11,074 nt of DNA, from contig JANXRT010000122.1 of assembly GCA_025356735.1 (NCBI GenBank), positions 1 to 11,074 on the forward strand, in the 5' to 3' direction. Positions 1-6,632 of this stretch are shown here, in pieces (positions within the stretch are counted from its first letter, which is position 1; every line of letters begins with the position of its first letter). The position numbers and the translations under genes were made by a program. This stretch comes from Acetobacteraceae bacterium (lineage in GTDB: Bacteria; Pseudomonadota; Alphaproteobacteria; Acetobacterales; Acetobacteraceae). Below the pieces are notes generated by a model. That model searched no databases. It was not told the origin of the DNA and saw only the letters and a list, made by a program, of their open reading frames with translations.

Positions 1-77
1 GCCTCCAACGCGTCGAGCTGGAGCGCGAGGTTCTGGTCCTCACGGCTAACCCGCGCGTAGCCCCACACAGACGCCAC
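1..77 (-). CDS. tnpR: Tn3-type serine recombinase (resolvase/invertase), N-terminus only, cut by window edge
   Basis: Reading the minus strand from a GTG at 77 gives an open frame to the window edge that begins VASVWGYARVSREDQNL and continues ALQLDALEA. This is the hallmark start of the serine resolvase/invertase family: a beta strand ending in GYARVS, with the Ser as the expected catalytic nucleophile, then the DQNL..Q.DAL helix. Such enzymes resolve cointegrates made by Tn3-family transposons or invert DNA at short crossover sites. A purine-rich AAGAGGGGG lies about 6 bases upstream of the GTG and supports this start. Only 25 residues are visible out of a usual 180-200, so the DNA-binding helix-turn-helix and completeness cannot be judged. 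It faces away from the rest of the window. A Tn3 transposase remnant lies at the opposite edge and also faces outward. Resolvase versus invertase cannot be decided from this part. Confidence 0.85.
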   Translation of the reverse strand, partial: MASVWGYARVSREDQNLALQLDALE

Positions 78-91
78 AAAACGCCCCCTCT

Positions 92-110
92 TTGCGGTAC
101 ACCCTTGCGG
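92..110. repeat. Two TTGCGG direct repeats in the resolvase leader, possible recombinase-binding region
   Basis: TTGCGG occurs at 92-97 and 105-110, within the 47 bases between the resolvase start and the next open frame. Tn3-type resolvases bind and regulate from res sites located just upstream of tnpR, so repeats here could be part of a res subsite. The repeats are short and no full res dimer site is recognisable. The same hexamer also occurs twice in front of the Tn3 transposase remnant, at 10213-10218 and 10236-10241. Chance in GC-rich DNA is a real alternative. Confidence 0.2.
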
Positions 111-123
111 AACTTGTAAGCCT

Positions 124-474
124 TTGAACACAAACGGTCCAGGTTTCCGTGCCGCAATCGAGCGGTTAAAGAACGCCGGAACCACCGATCTACCACGCGT
201 GCACCCCTACAATCGCCCCGACATCACGGATGCACCTGCGTCACAGCCCTCACCTGACCCGAAATGGCCCCTGGTGACAGAGGTGTTGGTTCAGGGCCAA
301 CCGCTCAAAACGCTCGCCACCTTCCGGCGCGACGCGCGCGGCCTGATCATGTTTGGCCAGAACATCATCCCGCGCACGCCCGGGATCGTGCGGGCCGGCG
401 ACACAATCGAGGTGATCGAGCGTGGCGCGACAAACATCGCTTTTACCCAGCCTGGCTCCGCCGTGGCGGCCTGA
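124..474 (+). pseudogene. C-terminal half of a MOSC-domain protein, probably a 5'-truncated remnant
   Basis: The open frame runs from a possible TTG at 124 to TGA at 474 (116 residues). Residues from about 55 onward look like the end of a MOSC domain: PLKTLATFRRD, then MFGQNIIP, then IVRAGDTIEVIE. This matches the family pattern of a L..L...R segment, a FGQNL-type strand and a G.(I/V)R.GD.(V/I)EV closing strand. MOSC proteins (YcbX, YiiM, mARC type) carry sulfur or reduce N-hydroxylated compounds using molybdenum cofactor. Residues 1-50 show no MOSC similarity, and the conserved Cys-containing strand (R-C..T..D) expected before PLKTL is missing. Whole proteins are usually 150-280 residues, so I read this as a gene whose 5' part was replaced at a rearrangement joint. 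No ribosome-binding site is obvious before the TTG. It could still be expressed as a short hypothetical protein. Confidence 0.6.
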
Positions 475-546
475 CGCCGGCAAGCTAGAACGCAGCACTT
501 GATGCGGTGCAGACTTGGACCGCCTGACTCTATTCGGCCTACTCGC
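475..546. other. Short spacer between MOSC remnant and IS256 fragment, nothing recognised
   Basis: This stretch lies between the stop of the MOSC frame and the point where IS256 transposase similarity begins on the minus strand. Translations on both strands gave nothing I recognise. It probably contains the truncation joint of the IS256 fragment. Confidence 0.4.
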
Positions 547-681
547 GATCTCCGCAATGAGCGCCTTTTCGGACGTTTTGCGCGGCTCGAGAAATGGCGG
601 AAAGTAGCTCCCCTGCCGGAGCTTCGGGATGCGTAGCTGCAGGCTCCCCAACCGCGTGTCCAGCGTCCGATCGCGAGGCAC
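547..681 (-). pseudogene. Internal fragment of an IS256 (Mutator)-family transposase
   Basis: On the minus strand, about 44 codons read RDRTLDTRLGSLQLRIPK followed by LRQGSYFPPFLEPRKTSEKAL and IAEI. This is the very conserved region of IS256-family transposases, where the ..NGYR(D/E)R..DTR.G...L.IPKLR.GSYFP.FLEPR...EKAL segment leads into the catalytic domain. Similarity stops abruptly on both sides. Upstream (towards 682) the expected NGY is replaced by unrelated residues, and downstream the usual AVIQEAY.. continuation is absent. Intact proteins are about 400 residues with a DDE triad, none of which is present here. The fragment is a dead insertion-sequence scar and shows that the DNA between the MOSC remnant and the repair operon was rearranged. 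The family call is firm; exact ends are uncertain by a few codons. Confidence 0.85.
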
Positions 682-992
682 CAGGTTGCCGAGCCGGACA
701 CCGGCGCACCTGCGGCGCTTGTTTGCCGACCAGTTCTGCGAGTTGGAACCGGATCTCAGCTTCGAACGCATCATCCTCCAGGCGGATGTCGCCAACGCCT
801 GGCGGTGCTGGAGCGTGCCGACGAGGTGCGGCGCCCGGAGCCCGGGTCGGCGCGCGCGAACGCCGGACTGCCCGCAAGCCGGGATTTTCGGCGACGAGGA
901 TAGATGTGGATCGGTAGGGGCTCCGACACCGACCGGCACCTCAAGTGTTCAAGCAAGCTTGGATCAGAGAAGTCCCTAAACAGTGCCGGAGT
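682..992. other. Degenerate intergenic DNA, no gene recognised
   Basis: Several frames are open on both strands, as expected at this GC content, but none has a recognisable motif, a good ribosome-binding site or residue usage like the confirmed genes nearby. The minus-strand part next to 682 would be where the N-terminal half of the IS256 transposase should lie; no frame there matches it. I regard the stretch as scrambled mobile-element and intergenic debris. Confidence 0.5.
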
Positions 993-1057
993 AAGCGTGG
1001 GGCAGGAATCCAGGATAGAGCCAGTATGCCCGAACCCAGGATCCGTGCCCCACGCTT
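993..1057. repeat. 65-base imperfect palindrome with 12-base perfect arms
   Basis: AAGCGTGGGGCA at 993-1004 is exactly inverted as TGCCCCACGCTT at 1046-1057. The pairing continues inward with a few mismatches (GGAATCCAGGAT against ATCCAGG-like bases of the right arm), giving about 20 of 24 paired positions around a short centre. It lies 58 bases before the start of the DHH phosphoesterase gene. In RNA it would fold into a strong hairpin, so it could act as a terminator or attenuator for transcription entering the repair operon. There is no T-run after it. Alternatively it may be a small dispersed palindromic repeat or a pair of insertion-sequence ends brought together by deletion. Confidence 0.75.
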
Positions 1058-1114
1058 GCGCCCCTGTCACGCGCACCATGGGAAACGAACCGCTGCCTGA
1101 GACATTCAATCCGG

Positions 1115-2170
1115 ATGTCAGTCTCCGACCCACGCACGATTATCACGTCCGCGTTCGCTGCTGCCGTTCAAGCCTTTGATGCCAAGCAGCCTATTTGGAT
1201 ATTGGGGCACAACGACGCCGATGGCCTGTCCGCGACCGCCATCTTCGCCCGTGCCTTCCTGGCAGCGGGTTGGGCGGTGCGGACCCGCATCGTCGGGCGC
1301 GGAGAGACTGCCTGGTCCGATGAGATGCGTTCCGAGCTGGCGGAAGAGGCGGCAGGCGGCGTTGTCGTCACCGACCTGGGCATCCGGCCTGCTTTGCCCA
1401 AGCCAGGCATCGCCACGGTGATCGTGGACCATCACGTGCCTGGGGGAACGCCGGAAGAAGCAACCGTCATCACCGGGTTTGGCATGGACCCGATACCGAC
1501 ATCCTCTCTCCTGGCGTATTGGTGTGTCGGCGCGCTGATCGATCCCTCGCCCTTGTTGTGGCTCGCAGCCATCGGCCTGATCGGCGACATGGCGGAGGCG
1601 GCCGGCTTTGCGGAGATGGCCGATGCCAAGCGGTTCGGCATCACCGCGCTGCGGGAAGCGACGGCGCTGGTCAATGCGCCGCGCCGGACCGCATCAGGCG
1701 ATGCTTCGGCTGCGCTGGCGCTGCTCATGGCGGCGGATGGCCCGAAGGCGATCACGACCAGCGCCGGAGCGCACATCCAGGCGCTGCAAACGGCGCGCGC
1801 AGAGGTGAAACACGAGTTGGAACAGGCCCGCCGCGTGCCGCCTCGGATCCGGGGTGGCCTTGCCCTGGTTCAGTTCAGCTCTCCGGCACAGATCCATCCT
1901 TTGATCGCGCAGCAATGGCGCGGCCGTTTGAAGAACGAGATCGTGGTCGCGGCCAACACCGGCTACCGACCAGGCTGGGTGCATTTCGCCATGCGCTCAG
2001 CGCAGGATCGAGACCTCGTGGCCTTTCTGGCCGAGCACCGCCCGCCTGGCGCCGACGATGCGTATGGCTCCGGACATCGAAATGCCACTGGCGGAGCGCT
2101 GCGTGTGGCGGATTGGCGCGTGTTCATTCAAAGGTTTGGCTTTGATCCTGACGTCGGGCTGGCGGCATGA
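1115..2170 (+). CDS. DHH-DHHA1 family phosphoesterase (RecJ/NrnA-like)
   Basis: The protein has 351 residues and carries the DHH phosphoesterase motifs in order: HNDADG at 32-37 (motif I), VTDLG with D87 (II), VDHH at 104-107 (III) and GLIGDMA with D158 (IV). Together these hold the two catalytic metal ions. The C-terminal third fits a DHHA1 substrate-binding domain ending in GSGHRNATGG at 318-327, equivalent to the GGGH motif. The family includes the RecJ 5'-3' single-strand DNA exonuclease, NrnA nano-RNase/pAp phosphatase and archaeal RecJ-like nucleases. The length is closer to NrnA or archaeal proteins than to bacterial RecJ (about 550 or more), and no RecJ OB domain is apparent. Its TGA overlaps the ATG of the UV damage endonuclease gene (ATGA), so the two are translationally coupled; a DNA-repair nuclease role is the best inference. 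No strong Shine-Dalgarno sequence precedes the ATG, and no earlier in-frame start exists. Confidence 0.9.
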   Translation: MSVSDPRTIITSAFAAAVQAFDAKQPIWILGHNDADGLSATAIFARAFLAAGWAVRTRIVGRGETAWSDEMRSELAEEAAGGVVVTDLGIRPALPKPGIATVIVDHHVPGGTPEEATVITGFGMDPIPTSSLLAYWCVGALIDPSPLLWLAAIGLIGDMAEAAGFAEMADAKRFGITALREATALVNAPRRTASGDASAALALLMAADGPKAITTSAGAHIQALQTARAEVKHELEQARRVPPRIRGGLALVQFSSPAQIHPLIAQQWRGRLKNEIVVAANTGYRPGWVHFAMRSAQDRDLVAFLAEHRPPGADDAYGSGHRNATGGALRVADWRVFIQRFGFDPDVGLAA

Positions 2171-3213
2171 GCGCGCCACTTCGGCTAGGCTTCCCGGTCA
2201 AGGTCATGACCCGCCCCGACCTCAAGAGCAACGATACCCGACGCTGGCAAAAAGTGCCTCACCTCAAGACGTCCCTGGAATGCGTCGATGCGATTCTTGA
2301 TCATCTGCACAAGCGGCGGATCACGATGTACCGCCTTTCGTCTGACCTGGCCCCCTATGCCACCCATCCGGACATGCCGCAGTTTCATGGGATGGTGGCC
2401 GAGAGTGACGCAGAGCTGCGAGCCATTGGCGCCAAGGCACGAACGTTGGATATCCGGCTGTCCTTCCACCCCTCGCAATACGTTCTGCTGAACAGTCCCA
2501 ACCCGGAGCTGACTCGCAAAAGCATCTGGGACCTGGCATCCCAGGCCGAGATGCTGGACCGCATGGAGCTAGGTCCCGAGGCCGTGATGGTCACGCACGT
2601 GGGCGGCGTCTATGGCGACACGGAGGCCAGCCGCGCCCGTTGGGCTGCGACTTGGCCGACCCTGCCGGAGCCTGTGCGGCGCCGTCTGGTGCTCGAGCAT
2701 GACGACATCCGCTTCTCCGCAGCCGACACCCTCTGGGTGCATGAGCAAACGGGCGTCAGGCTGATATTCGATTACCAGCACCATTGGTGCCTGAACCCCA
2801 CGGGGCGGGACGCCATGGACGTGCTGCGTCGCATGCTCCGAACCTGGCCGGCCGACCAACGGCCGAAAATCCACTTCTCTTCGCCGCGAACCGAACTCCG
2901 CGAGCTGTCGCGGATGGATAAGAAAACCAAACGAAAGAAGAAGACGCTCGTGCCGCCGATTTGGACGGGACACGCCGACTTCACCAATCCTTTCGAATTT
3001 GCCCGTTTTATGCGCGACGCTTCCGGGATGGAGTTCGACGTGATGCTGGAAGGTAAGTCGAAGGACCTCTCCCTATTGAAGCTGCGGCCCGATCTGCTGC
3101 GCTACGCACCCGATGTTGCCGCCCGGTTCGGGGTATTCCAGGCTGCAAAGGAGCTGCTTCAAGAAGGAGGAAGCGGCTCTGGAAACGGAACACGATCCAT
3201 CTCTGGATCCTGA
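2167..3213 (+). CDS. uvsE: UV damage endonuclease UvsE/UvdE
   Basis: The 348-residue product is a clear UV damage endonuclease, a TIM-barrel metal enzyme that nicks DNA 5' of cyclobutane dimers, 6-4 photoproducts and some abasic sites, starting excision repair independent of UvrABC. Family landmarks are all present: GFPVKVM at the N-terminus, TMYRLSSDLAPYATHP at 53-68, SFHPSQYVLLNSP with H101, Q104 and Y105, VTHVGGVYGD with H144, LEHDDIRFS with E177, IFDYQHHW with D202 and H205, PKIHFSSPRTE with K234 and H236, WTGHADFTNPFEF with H269, and FDVMLEGKSKDL with E295. These match the metal ligands and the modifiable lysine described for the Thermus enzyme. One difference is H178 in LEHDD, where LENDD is usual as I recall it. 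A basic patch KKTKRKKK at 252-259 lies in a loop. The start overlaps the stop of the DHH gene. The protein appears complete, with a glycine/serine-rich tail after residue 334. Confidence 0.96.
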   Translation: MSAPLRLGFPVKVMTRPDLKSNDTRRWQKVPHLKTSLECVDAILDHLHKRRITMYRLSSDLAPYATHPDMPQFHGMVAESDAELRAIGAKARTLDIRLSFHPSQYVLLNSPNPELTRKSIWDLASQAEMLDRMELGPEAVMVTHVGGVYGDTEASRARWAATWPTLPEPVRRRLVLEHDDIRFSAADTLWVHEQTGVRLIFDYQHHWCLNPTGRDAMDVLRRMLRTWPADQRPKIHFSSPRTELRELSRMDKKTKRKKKTLVPPIWTGHADFTNPFEFARFMRDASGMEFDVMLEGKSKDLSLLKLRPDLLRYAPDVAARFGVFQAAKELLQEGGSGSGNGTRSISGS

Positions 3214-3249
3214 TGTTGACGAGGCTCCGTCAGTCGCCATCGGCTGACG
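3194..3249 (+). terminator. Weak hairpins at the end of the repair operon, possible terminator
   Basis: GATCCA-TCTC-TGGATC (3194-3209) is a perfect 6-base stem ending just before the uvsE stop codon. A second stem, CGTCAG at 3228-3233 with CTGACG at 3244-3249, follows it. Neither is followed by a T-run, so intrinsic termination is unproven. Confidence 0.25.
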
Positions 3250-3298
3250 CGTTCCCTGACGAGCGCAGCCCAACCGCCAAGCCGGCCGCGCGAAGGTC

Positions 3299-3394
3299 TC
3301 ACCACGACTGCGTGCGGTTGTCCGCCGCTACATAATCCTCGACCGAGGCCGGTATCAGCAGCATCTGATCGCGCGCGTGTCCCTCGACGTATCC
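3299..3394 (-). pseudogene. Remnant of the N-terminus of an IS1182-like transposase
   Basis: On the minus strand a frame reads GYVEGHARDQMLLIPASV then EDYVAADNRTQSW and a stop at 3299-3301. The pattern (F/Y)VEG..R.Q..L.P..L(D/E)D.V..DN is the usual beginning of IS1182-family and related IS5-superfamily DDE transposases, which continue with PVR.ID.F.D.LDL. Here the frame diverges right after the DN motif, where PVR is expected, and ends. No start codon sits at the expected place, although the frame stays open upstream to 3475 with unrelated residues. I take it as an insertion-sequence scar between the repair operon and the catabolic cluster. The match rests on about 25 residues, so the family is tentative. 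Confidence 0.45.
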
Positions 3395-3548
3395 ATGCCG
3401 GATGATATGCCGCTCAATTTCGGGTTTCGGACGGTCTGGATTGATTGCTGTATGTGGTTCCGCCAGGGAAGATTATGGCGATTTCGCTCAGTCGTTTTAA
3501 GGTTTGCGTTCCAGGACGCTATCCCAATGCTTGAAGGTGGGCGGGGTC
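3395..3548. other. Intergenic stretch upstream of the aminotransferase, nothing recognised
   Basis: The frame of the aminotransferase is open through here back to 3377, but the residues it would encode show no resemblance to an aminotransferase N-terminus. I therefore treat it as untranslated. A promoter for the catabolic operon should lie in this stretch or just after it; no convincing -35/-10 pair stands out. Confidence 0.4.
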
Positions 3549-3567
3549 TGGGGCAGAGCCCATGCTG
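3549..3567 (+). repeat. Left copy of an inverted repeat flanking the catabolic cluster
   Basis: TGGGGCAGAGCC followed directly by CATGCTG lies 34 bases before the aminotransferase start. The same sequence occurs in inverted orientation after the EamA transporter, at 9923-9942, with one extra T between the two blocks. The pair encloses almost exactly the four-gene cluster. It may be a boundary repeat, or a dispersed GGGGCAGAGCC-type leader element. Confidence 0.6.
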
Positions 3568-3601
3568 CCGCACACGTCCCGCCTTGAGAGGCCTGCAAAG
3601 C

Positions 3602-4993
3602 ATGACCGACACCCTGCCAGTTTCGACAATCCAGCCGGCCGGCGCCTCCCGGCCCAGCCGCGTCCTGCACCGCGACCTGCGCGGCACGGCGCCACCCATC
3701 GCCGTCGGCGGTCACGGCGTCTGGCTGCGGACCGCCGATGGGCGCGAGATCCTGGACGCCTCGGGCGGTGCCGCCGTGAGCTGCCTGGGACATGGCCACG
3801 CGCGGGTTGTCGCCGCCATCCAGCGCCAGGCTGGGGCGCTCGCCTATGCCCATACCGGCTTCTTCTCCTCGGAGCCTGCCGAGGCCCTGGCCCACGAGCT
3901 GGTCGGGCATGAACCCGGCGGACTTGCCTGGGCCTACTTCGTCTCCGGCGGATCCGAAGCGGTCGAGGCGGCGCTGAAGCTGGCGCGGCAGTACTTCCTG
4001 GAGGTCGGCCAGCCTCGCCGCGGCCGGTTCATCGCCCGCCGGCAAAGCTATCATGGCAACACGCTCGGCGCCCTTGCCGCCGGCGGCAACGCCTGGCGGC
4101 GGGAGCCCTACGCGCCGATGCTGTCGGACGCCTTCAGCCATGTCGGCCCGGCCTTCGCCTATCGCGGCCAGGCCTCCGATGAGACGGAGGCGGAGTTCAC
4201 CGCCCGGCTTGCGGCCGAACTCGAGGCGGAGTTCCAGCGCCTTGGTCCCGACACCGTCGCCGCCTTCGTAGCCGAGCCGGTGGTGGGCGCCACCGCCGGC
4301 TGCGTCGTGGCGCCGGCCGGATATTTCCGCGCGGTTCGGCAGGTCTGCGATCACCACGGCGCCCTGCTAATCCTGGACGAGGTGATGTGCGGCATGGGCC
4401 GCACCGGCACCTTGCACGCCTGGGAGCAGGAGGCGGTCACGCCCGACATCCAGGCGATCGCCAAGGGCCTGGGCGGCGGCTACCAGCCGATCGGCGCCGT
4501 GCTGGCCACGGCCCGAGTGGTGGCGGCGCTGCGCGACGGCTCCGGCGCGTTCCTGCACGGCCACACCTACCTGGCGCACCCGGTCGCCTGCGCCGCGGCG
4601 CTCGCTGTCCAGCAGGTGATCCGCGAGGATGGGCTGCTCAACCAGGTGCGCGCCCGCGGCACCCTGCTGGAGCAGCGGCTGCAGGACCGGTTCGGCAACC
4701 ACCGCCATGTCGGCGACATCCGCGGTCGCGGCCTGTTTCTGGCCCTGGAGCTGGTGGCCGACCGGGCGGGCAAGGCGCCGTTCAACCCGGCGCTCCGGCT
4801 GCACGCCCGCATCAAGCAGGCGGCGCTGGCGCGCGGCCTGGCCTGCTATCCCGGCGGCGGCACCGTCGATGGCGTGCACGGCGACCACGTCGTGCTGGCG
4901 CCGCCCTACATCGTGAGCCCCGCCGAGATCGACCTCATCGTGGACCGCCTCGGTGGCGCTATCGAGGACGCGCTGTCTACCCTGCATTCCTGA
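3602..4993 (+). CDS. Class III (PLP-dependent) aminotransferase
   Basis: The 463-residue product is a fold-type I, class III aminotransferase of the omega-amino acid/ornithine group. Visible landmarks are SGGSEAVEAALKLARQY at 115-131 (cofactor phosphate site), SYHGNTLG at 149-156 (the Tyr that stacks on PLP), EPVVGATAGCV at 225-235, LILDEVMCGMGRTG at 256-269 with D259, AIAKGLGGGYQPIGA at 285-299 with the Schiff-base lysine K288, and GHTYLAHPVACAAAL at 320-334. I chose the ATG at 3602 because family similarity starts soon after it (RVLHRDLRG...) and the open frame further upstream codes nothing similar. A GAGAGG lies about 11 bases ahead of it. It is followed 15 bases later by hyuB, so it is the first gene of an operon with hyuB and hyuA. 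It probably transaminates an amine or amino acid made or used by the hydantoinase-like enzymes. Substrate is not predictable. Confidence 0.93.
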   Translation: MTDTLPVSTIQPAGASRPSRVLHRDLRGTAPPIAVGGHGVWLRTADGREILDASGGAAVSCLGHGHARVVAAIQRQAGALAYAHTGFFSSEPAEALAHELVGHEPGGLAWAYFVSGGSEAVEAALKLARQYFLEVGQPRRGRFIARRQSYHGNTLGALAAGGNAWRREPYAPMLSDAFSHVGPAFAYRGQASDETEAEFTARLAAELEAEFQRLGPDTVAAFVAEPVVGATAGCVVAPAGYFRAVRQVCDHHGALLILDEVMCGMGRTGTLHAWEQEAVTPDIQAIAKGLGGGYQPIGAVLATARVVAALRDGSGAFLHGHTYLAHPVACAAALAVQQVIREDGLLNQVRARGTLLEQRLQDRFGNHRHVGDIRGRGLFLALELVADRAGKAPFNPALRLHARIKQAALARGLACYPGGGTVDGVHGDHVVLAPPYIVSPAEIDLIVDRLGGAIEDALSTLHS

Positions 4994-5008
4994 AAAGGCC
5001 CGACCGAC

Positions 5009-6619
5009 ATGACGCTGCCCGACGTGGCGCCTGGCATGACCGATCCCATCACCATCGCCGTCCTGCAAAGCCGGCTCAACGCCATCGCCGAGGAAATGGG
5101 CGAGGCGATGCTGCGCACCTCCTACTCGCAGATCCTGAACTCGTCGCGCGACTTCTCGATCGCGATCGTCGATGCGGGGTGCCGCCTGGTGGCGCAGGCG
5201 GACCACATCCCGGTGCACGTCGGCGCGATGCCGTGGGCCGCACGCGCCGTCGCCGAAGCGTTTCCGGACCCGGCCCCGGGCGACGTGTTCCTGCTCAACG
5301 ACCCTTATCATGGCGGCAGCCACCTGCCGGACCTCACCGCCCTGATGCCGGTGTTCGCGGCGGGCGGCGCGTTGCAGTTCTGGTCGGTGGTGCGCGCCCA
5401 TCAAAGCGACATCGGCGGCTCCACTCATGGCGGCTACAACCCCGGCGCCACCGACATCTGGCAGGAGGGGCTGCGCGTGCCGCCGATCCGCCTGACCGAA
5501 AATGGGATCGTGCGCGACGACCTGGTCGGCATGCTGGCCGCCAACACCCGCAACGCCCGCGATTTCCGCGGCGACCTGGCGGCGATGGTGGGCGCCGCCC
5601 GGCTCGGCACCCGGCACCTGGCCACGGTGCTGGAGGAGGTCGGCGCCGACGTGCTGCGCGCCTCGGTCGATGCCATGCTGGACGCCGCTGAGCGCCATGC
5701 CCGCGCCATCGTCGCCACCTGGCGCGACGGCGCCTACGACGGCGTGGCGCGGCTCGACGACGACGGCCACGGGGCCTTGGACATCGCCATCCGCGCGCGG
5801 GTCACGGTCGCCGGCAGTGACGTGACCGTGGACCTGACCGGGTCCGACCCGCAGGTCGCCGGGTTCGTCAACTCCTCGCACGCCAACATGCAGTCCGCGG
5901 TGGCGATGGCCTTCGCCTACCTGCTGGATCCCGACTGCGCCCGCAACGACGGCGCGTTCCGTCCGCTGCGGGTGCTGGCGCGGATCGGCACGGTGGTCTG
6001 GGCACGGGAGGGCGCGCCGGTCACGTTGTGCACCAGCCATTGCTCGAACGAGATCGTCGAAGCGGTGATCGCCGCGCTGTCCGGCGCCTGCCCGGACCGC
6101 GCCATGGGCGGCTGGGGCCGGCGCTTCCGCCTGGCGCTGACCGGGCAGGACGCGCGCACCGGCCGGCGCTTCATCTGGCACCTGTTCCACGCCCGCCCCG
6201 GCGGCGGCGCGTCCTCGGCCGGGGCGGGCTGGCCGGCGGCGGGGGAGTGGCACTCGGTCGGCGGCATCAAGTTCGCCAGCGTCGAGGTCACCGAGGCGCG
6301 CTTTCCCCTGGTGCTGGAGCATCACGAGTTCCGCGCGGGCTCGGGCGGCGCCGGGCGGCATTGCGGCGGCGACGGGGCGGAACTGGTGCTGCGGGTGGAG
6401 GCGGAGGGCGTGTGCGTGGCCAACACCGCCGGCGACGGCGTGCGGCACGGCGCGCGCGGCATCGGCGGCGGAGCCGATGGGCTGCCGCACCGCTACACGC
6501 TGGATGTGCCCGGCGCCGCGCCGCAGGTGCTGCGGACCAAGCAGCCCGGCATCGTCGTGCCGCCCGGCAGCCGCTTTCGCATCGCCTCGGGCGGCGGCGG
6601 CGGATGGGGCGAGCCGTGA
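5009..6619 (+). CDS. hyuB: HyuB: hydantoinase B/oxoprolinase family subunit
   Basis: The protein has 536 residues and is typical HyuB. Conserved blocks are DPITIAVLQSRLNAIAEEMG near the start, LRTSYSQILNSSRDFS at 35-50, the LLNDPYHGGSHLPD segment at 95-108, HQSDIGGSTHGGYNPGATD at 131-149, WQEGLRVPP at 151-159, and the glycine-rich end SGGGGGWGEP. HyuB works as the partner of HyuA in ATP-dependent N-methylhydantoinases, 5-oxoprolinases and the related acetone/acetophenone carboxylases, and the two usually form a cytoplasmic complex. AAAAGG in the 15-base gap after the aminotransferase stop is a plausible ribosome-binding site for the ATG at 5009. HyuA starts 13 bases after the stop, consistent with a 1:1 complex made from one transcript. 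The length is in the normal range (about 520-600). Domain identity is certain; substrate and whether it hydrolyses or carboxylates are not. Confidence 0.94.
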   Translation: MTLPDVAPGMTDPITIAVLQSRLNAIAEEMGEAMLRTSYSQILNSSRDFSIAIVDAGCRLVAQADHIPVHVGAMPWAARAVAEAFPDPAPGDVFLLNDPYHGGSHLPDLTALMPVFAAGGALQFWSVVRAHQSDIGGSTHGGYNPGATDIWQEGLRVPPIRLTENGIVRDDLVGMLAANTRNARDFRGDLAAMVGAARLGTRHLATVLEEVGADVLRASVDAMLDAAERHARAIVATWRDGAYDGVARLDDDGHGALDIAIRARVTVAGSDVTVDLTGSDPQVAGFVNSSHANMQSAVAMAFAYLLDPDCARNDGAFRPLRVLARIGTVVWAREGAPVTLCTSHCSNEIVEAVIAALSGACPDRAMGGWGRRFRLALTGQDARTGRRFIWHLFHARPGGGASSAGAGWPAAGEWHSVGGIKFASVEVTEARFPLVLEHHEFRAGSGGAGRHCGGDGAELVLRVEAEGVCVANTAGDGVRHGARGIGGGADGLPHRYTLDVPGAAPQVLRTKQPGIVVPPGSRFRIASGGGGGWGEP

Positions 6620-6632
6620 CCGGGTATGCGCC

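Noticed and set aside
3541..3578. GGGGTCT... as a Tn3 terminal inverted repeat
   Set aside because: It starts with GGGG, but the remaining bases do not follow the Tn3 38-base pattern and the inverted partner at 9923-9942 does not share the GGGGTC start.
3377..3601. Extended N-terminus of the aminotransferase
   Set aside because: The frame is open, but its 75 residues have no family similarity and cross the flanking repeat. The ATG at 3602 gives a normal-length protein.
4387..5691. 434-codon plus-strand frame across the aminotransferase/hyuB junction
   Set aside because: Out of frame with both recognised proteins, extremely rich in Arg/Gly/Pro, and without motifs.
6477..6632. Extended N-terminus of HyuA overlapping hyuB
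   Set aside because: The ASKHA phosphate loop normally begins within about 10 residues of the start. The extra 52 residues are unrelated and overlap the conserved end of HyuB.
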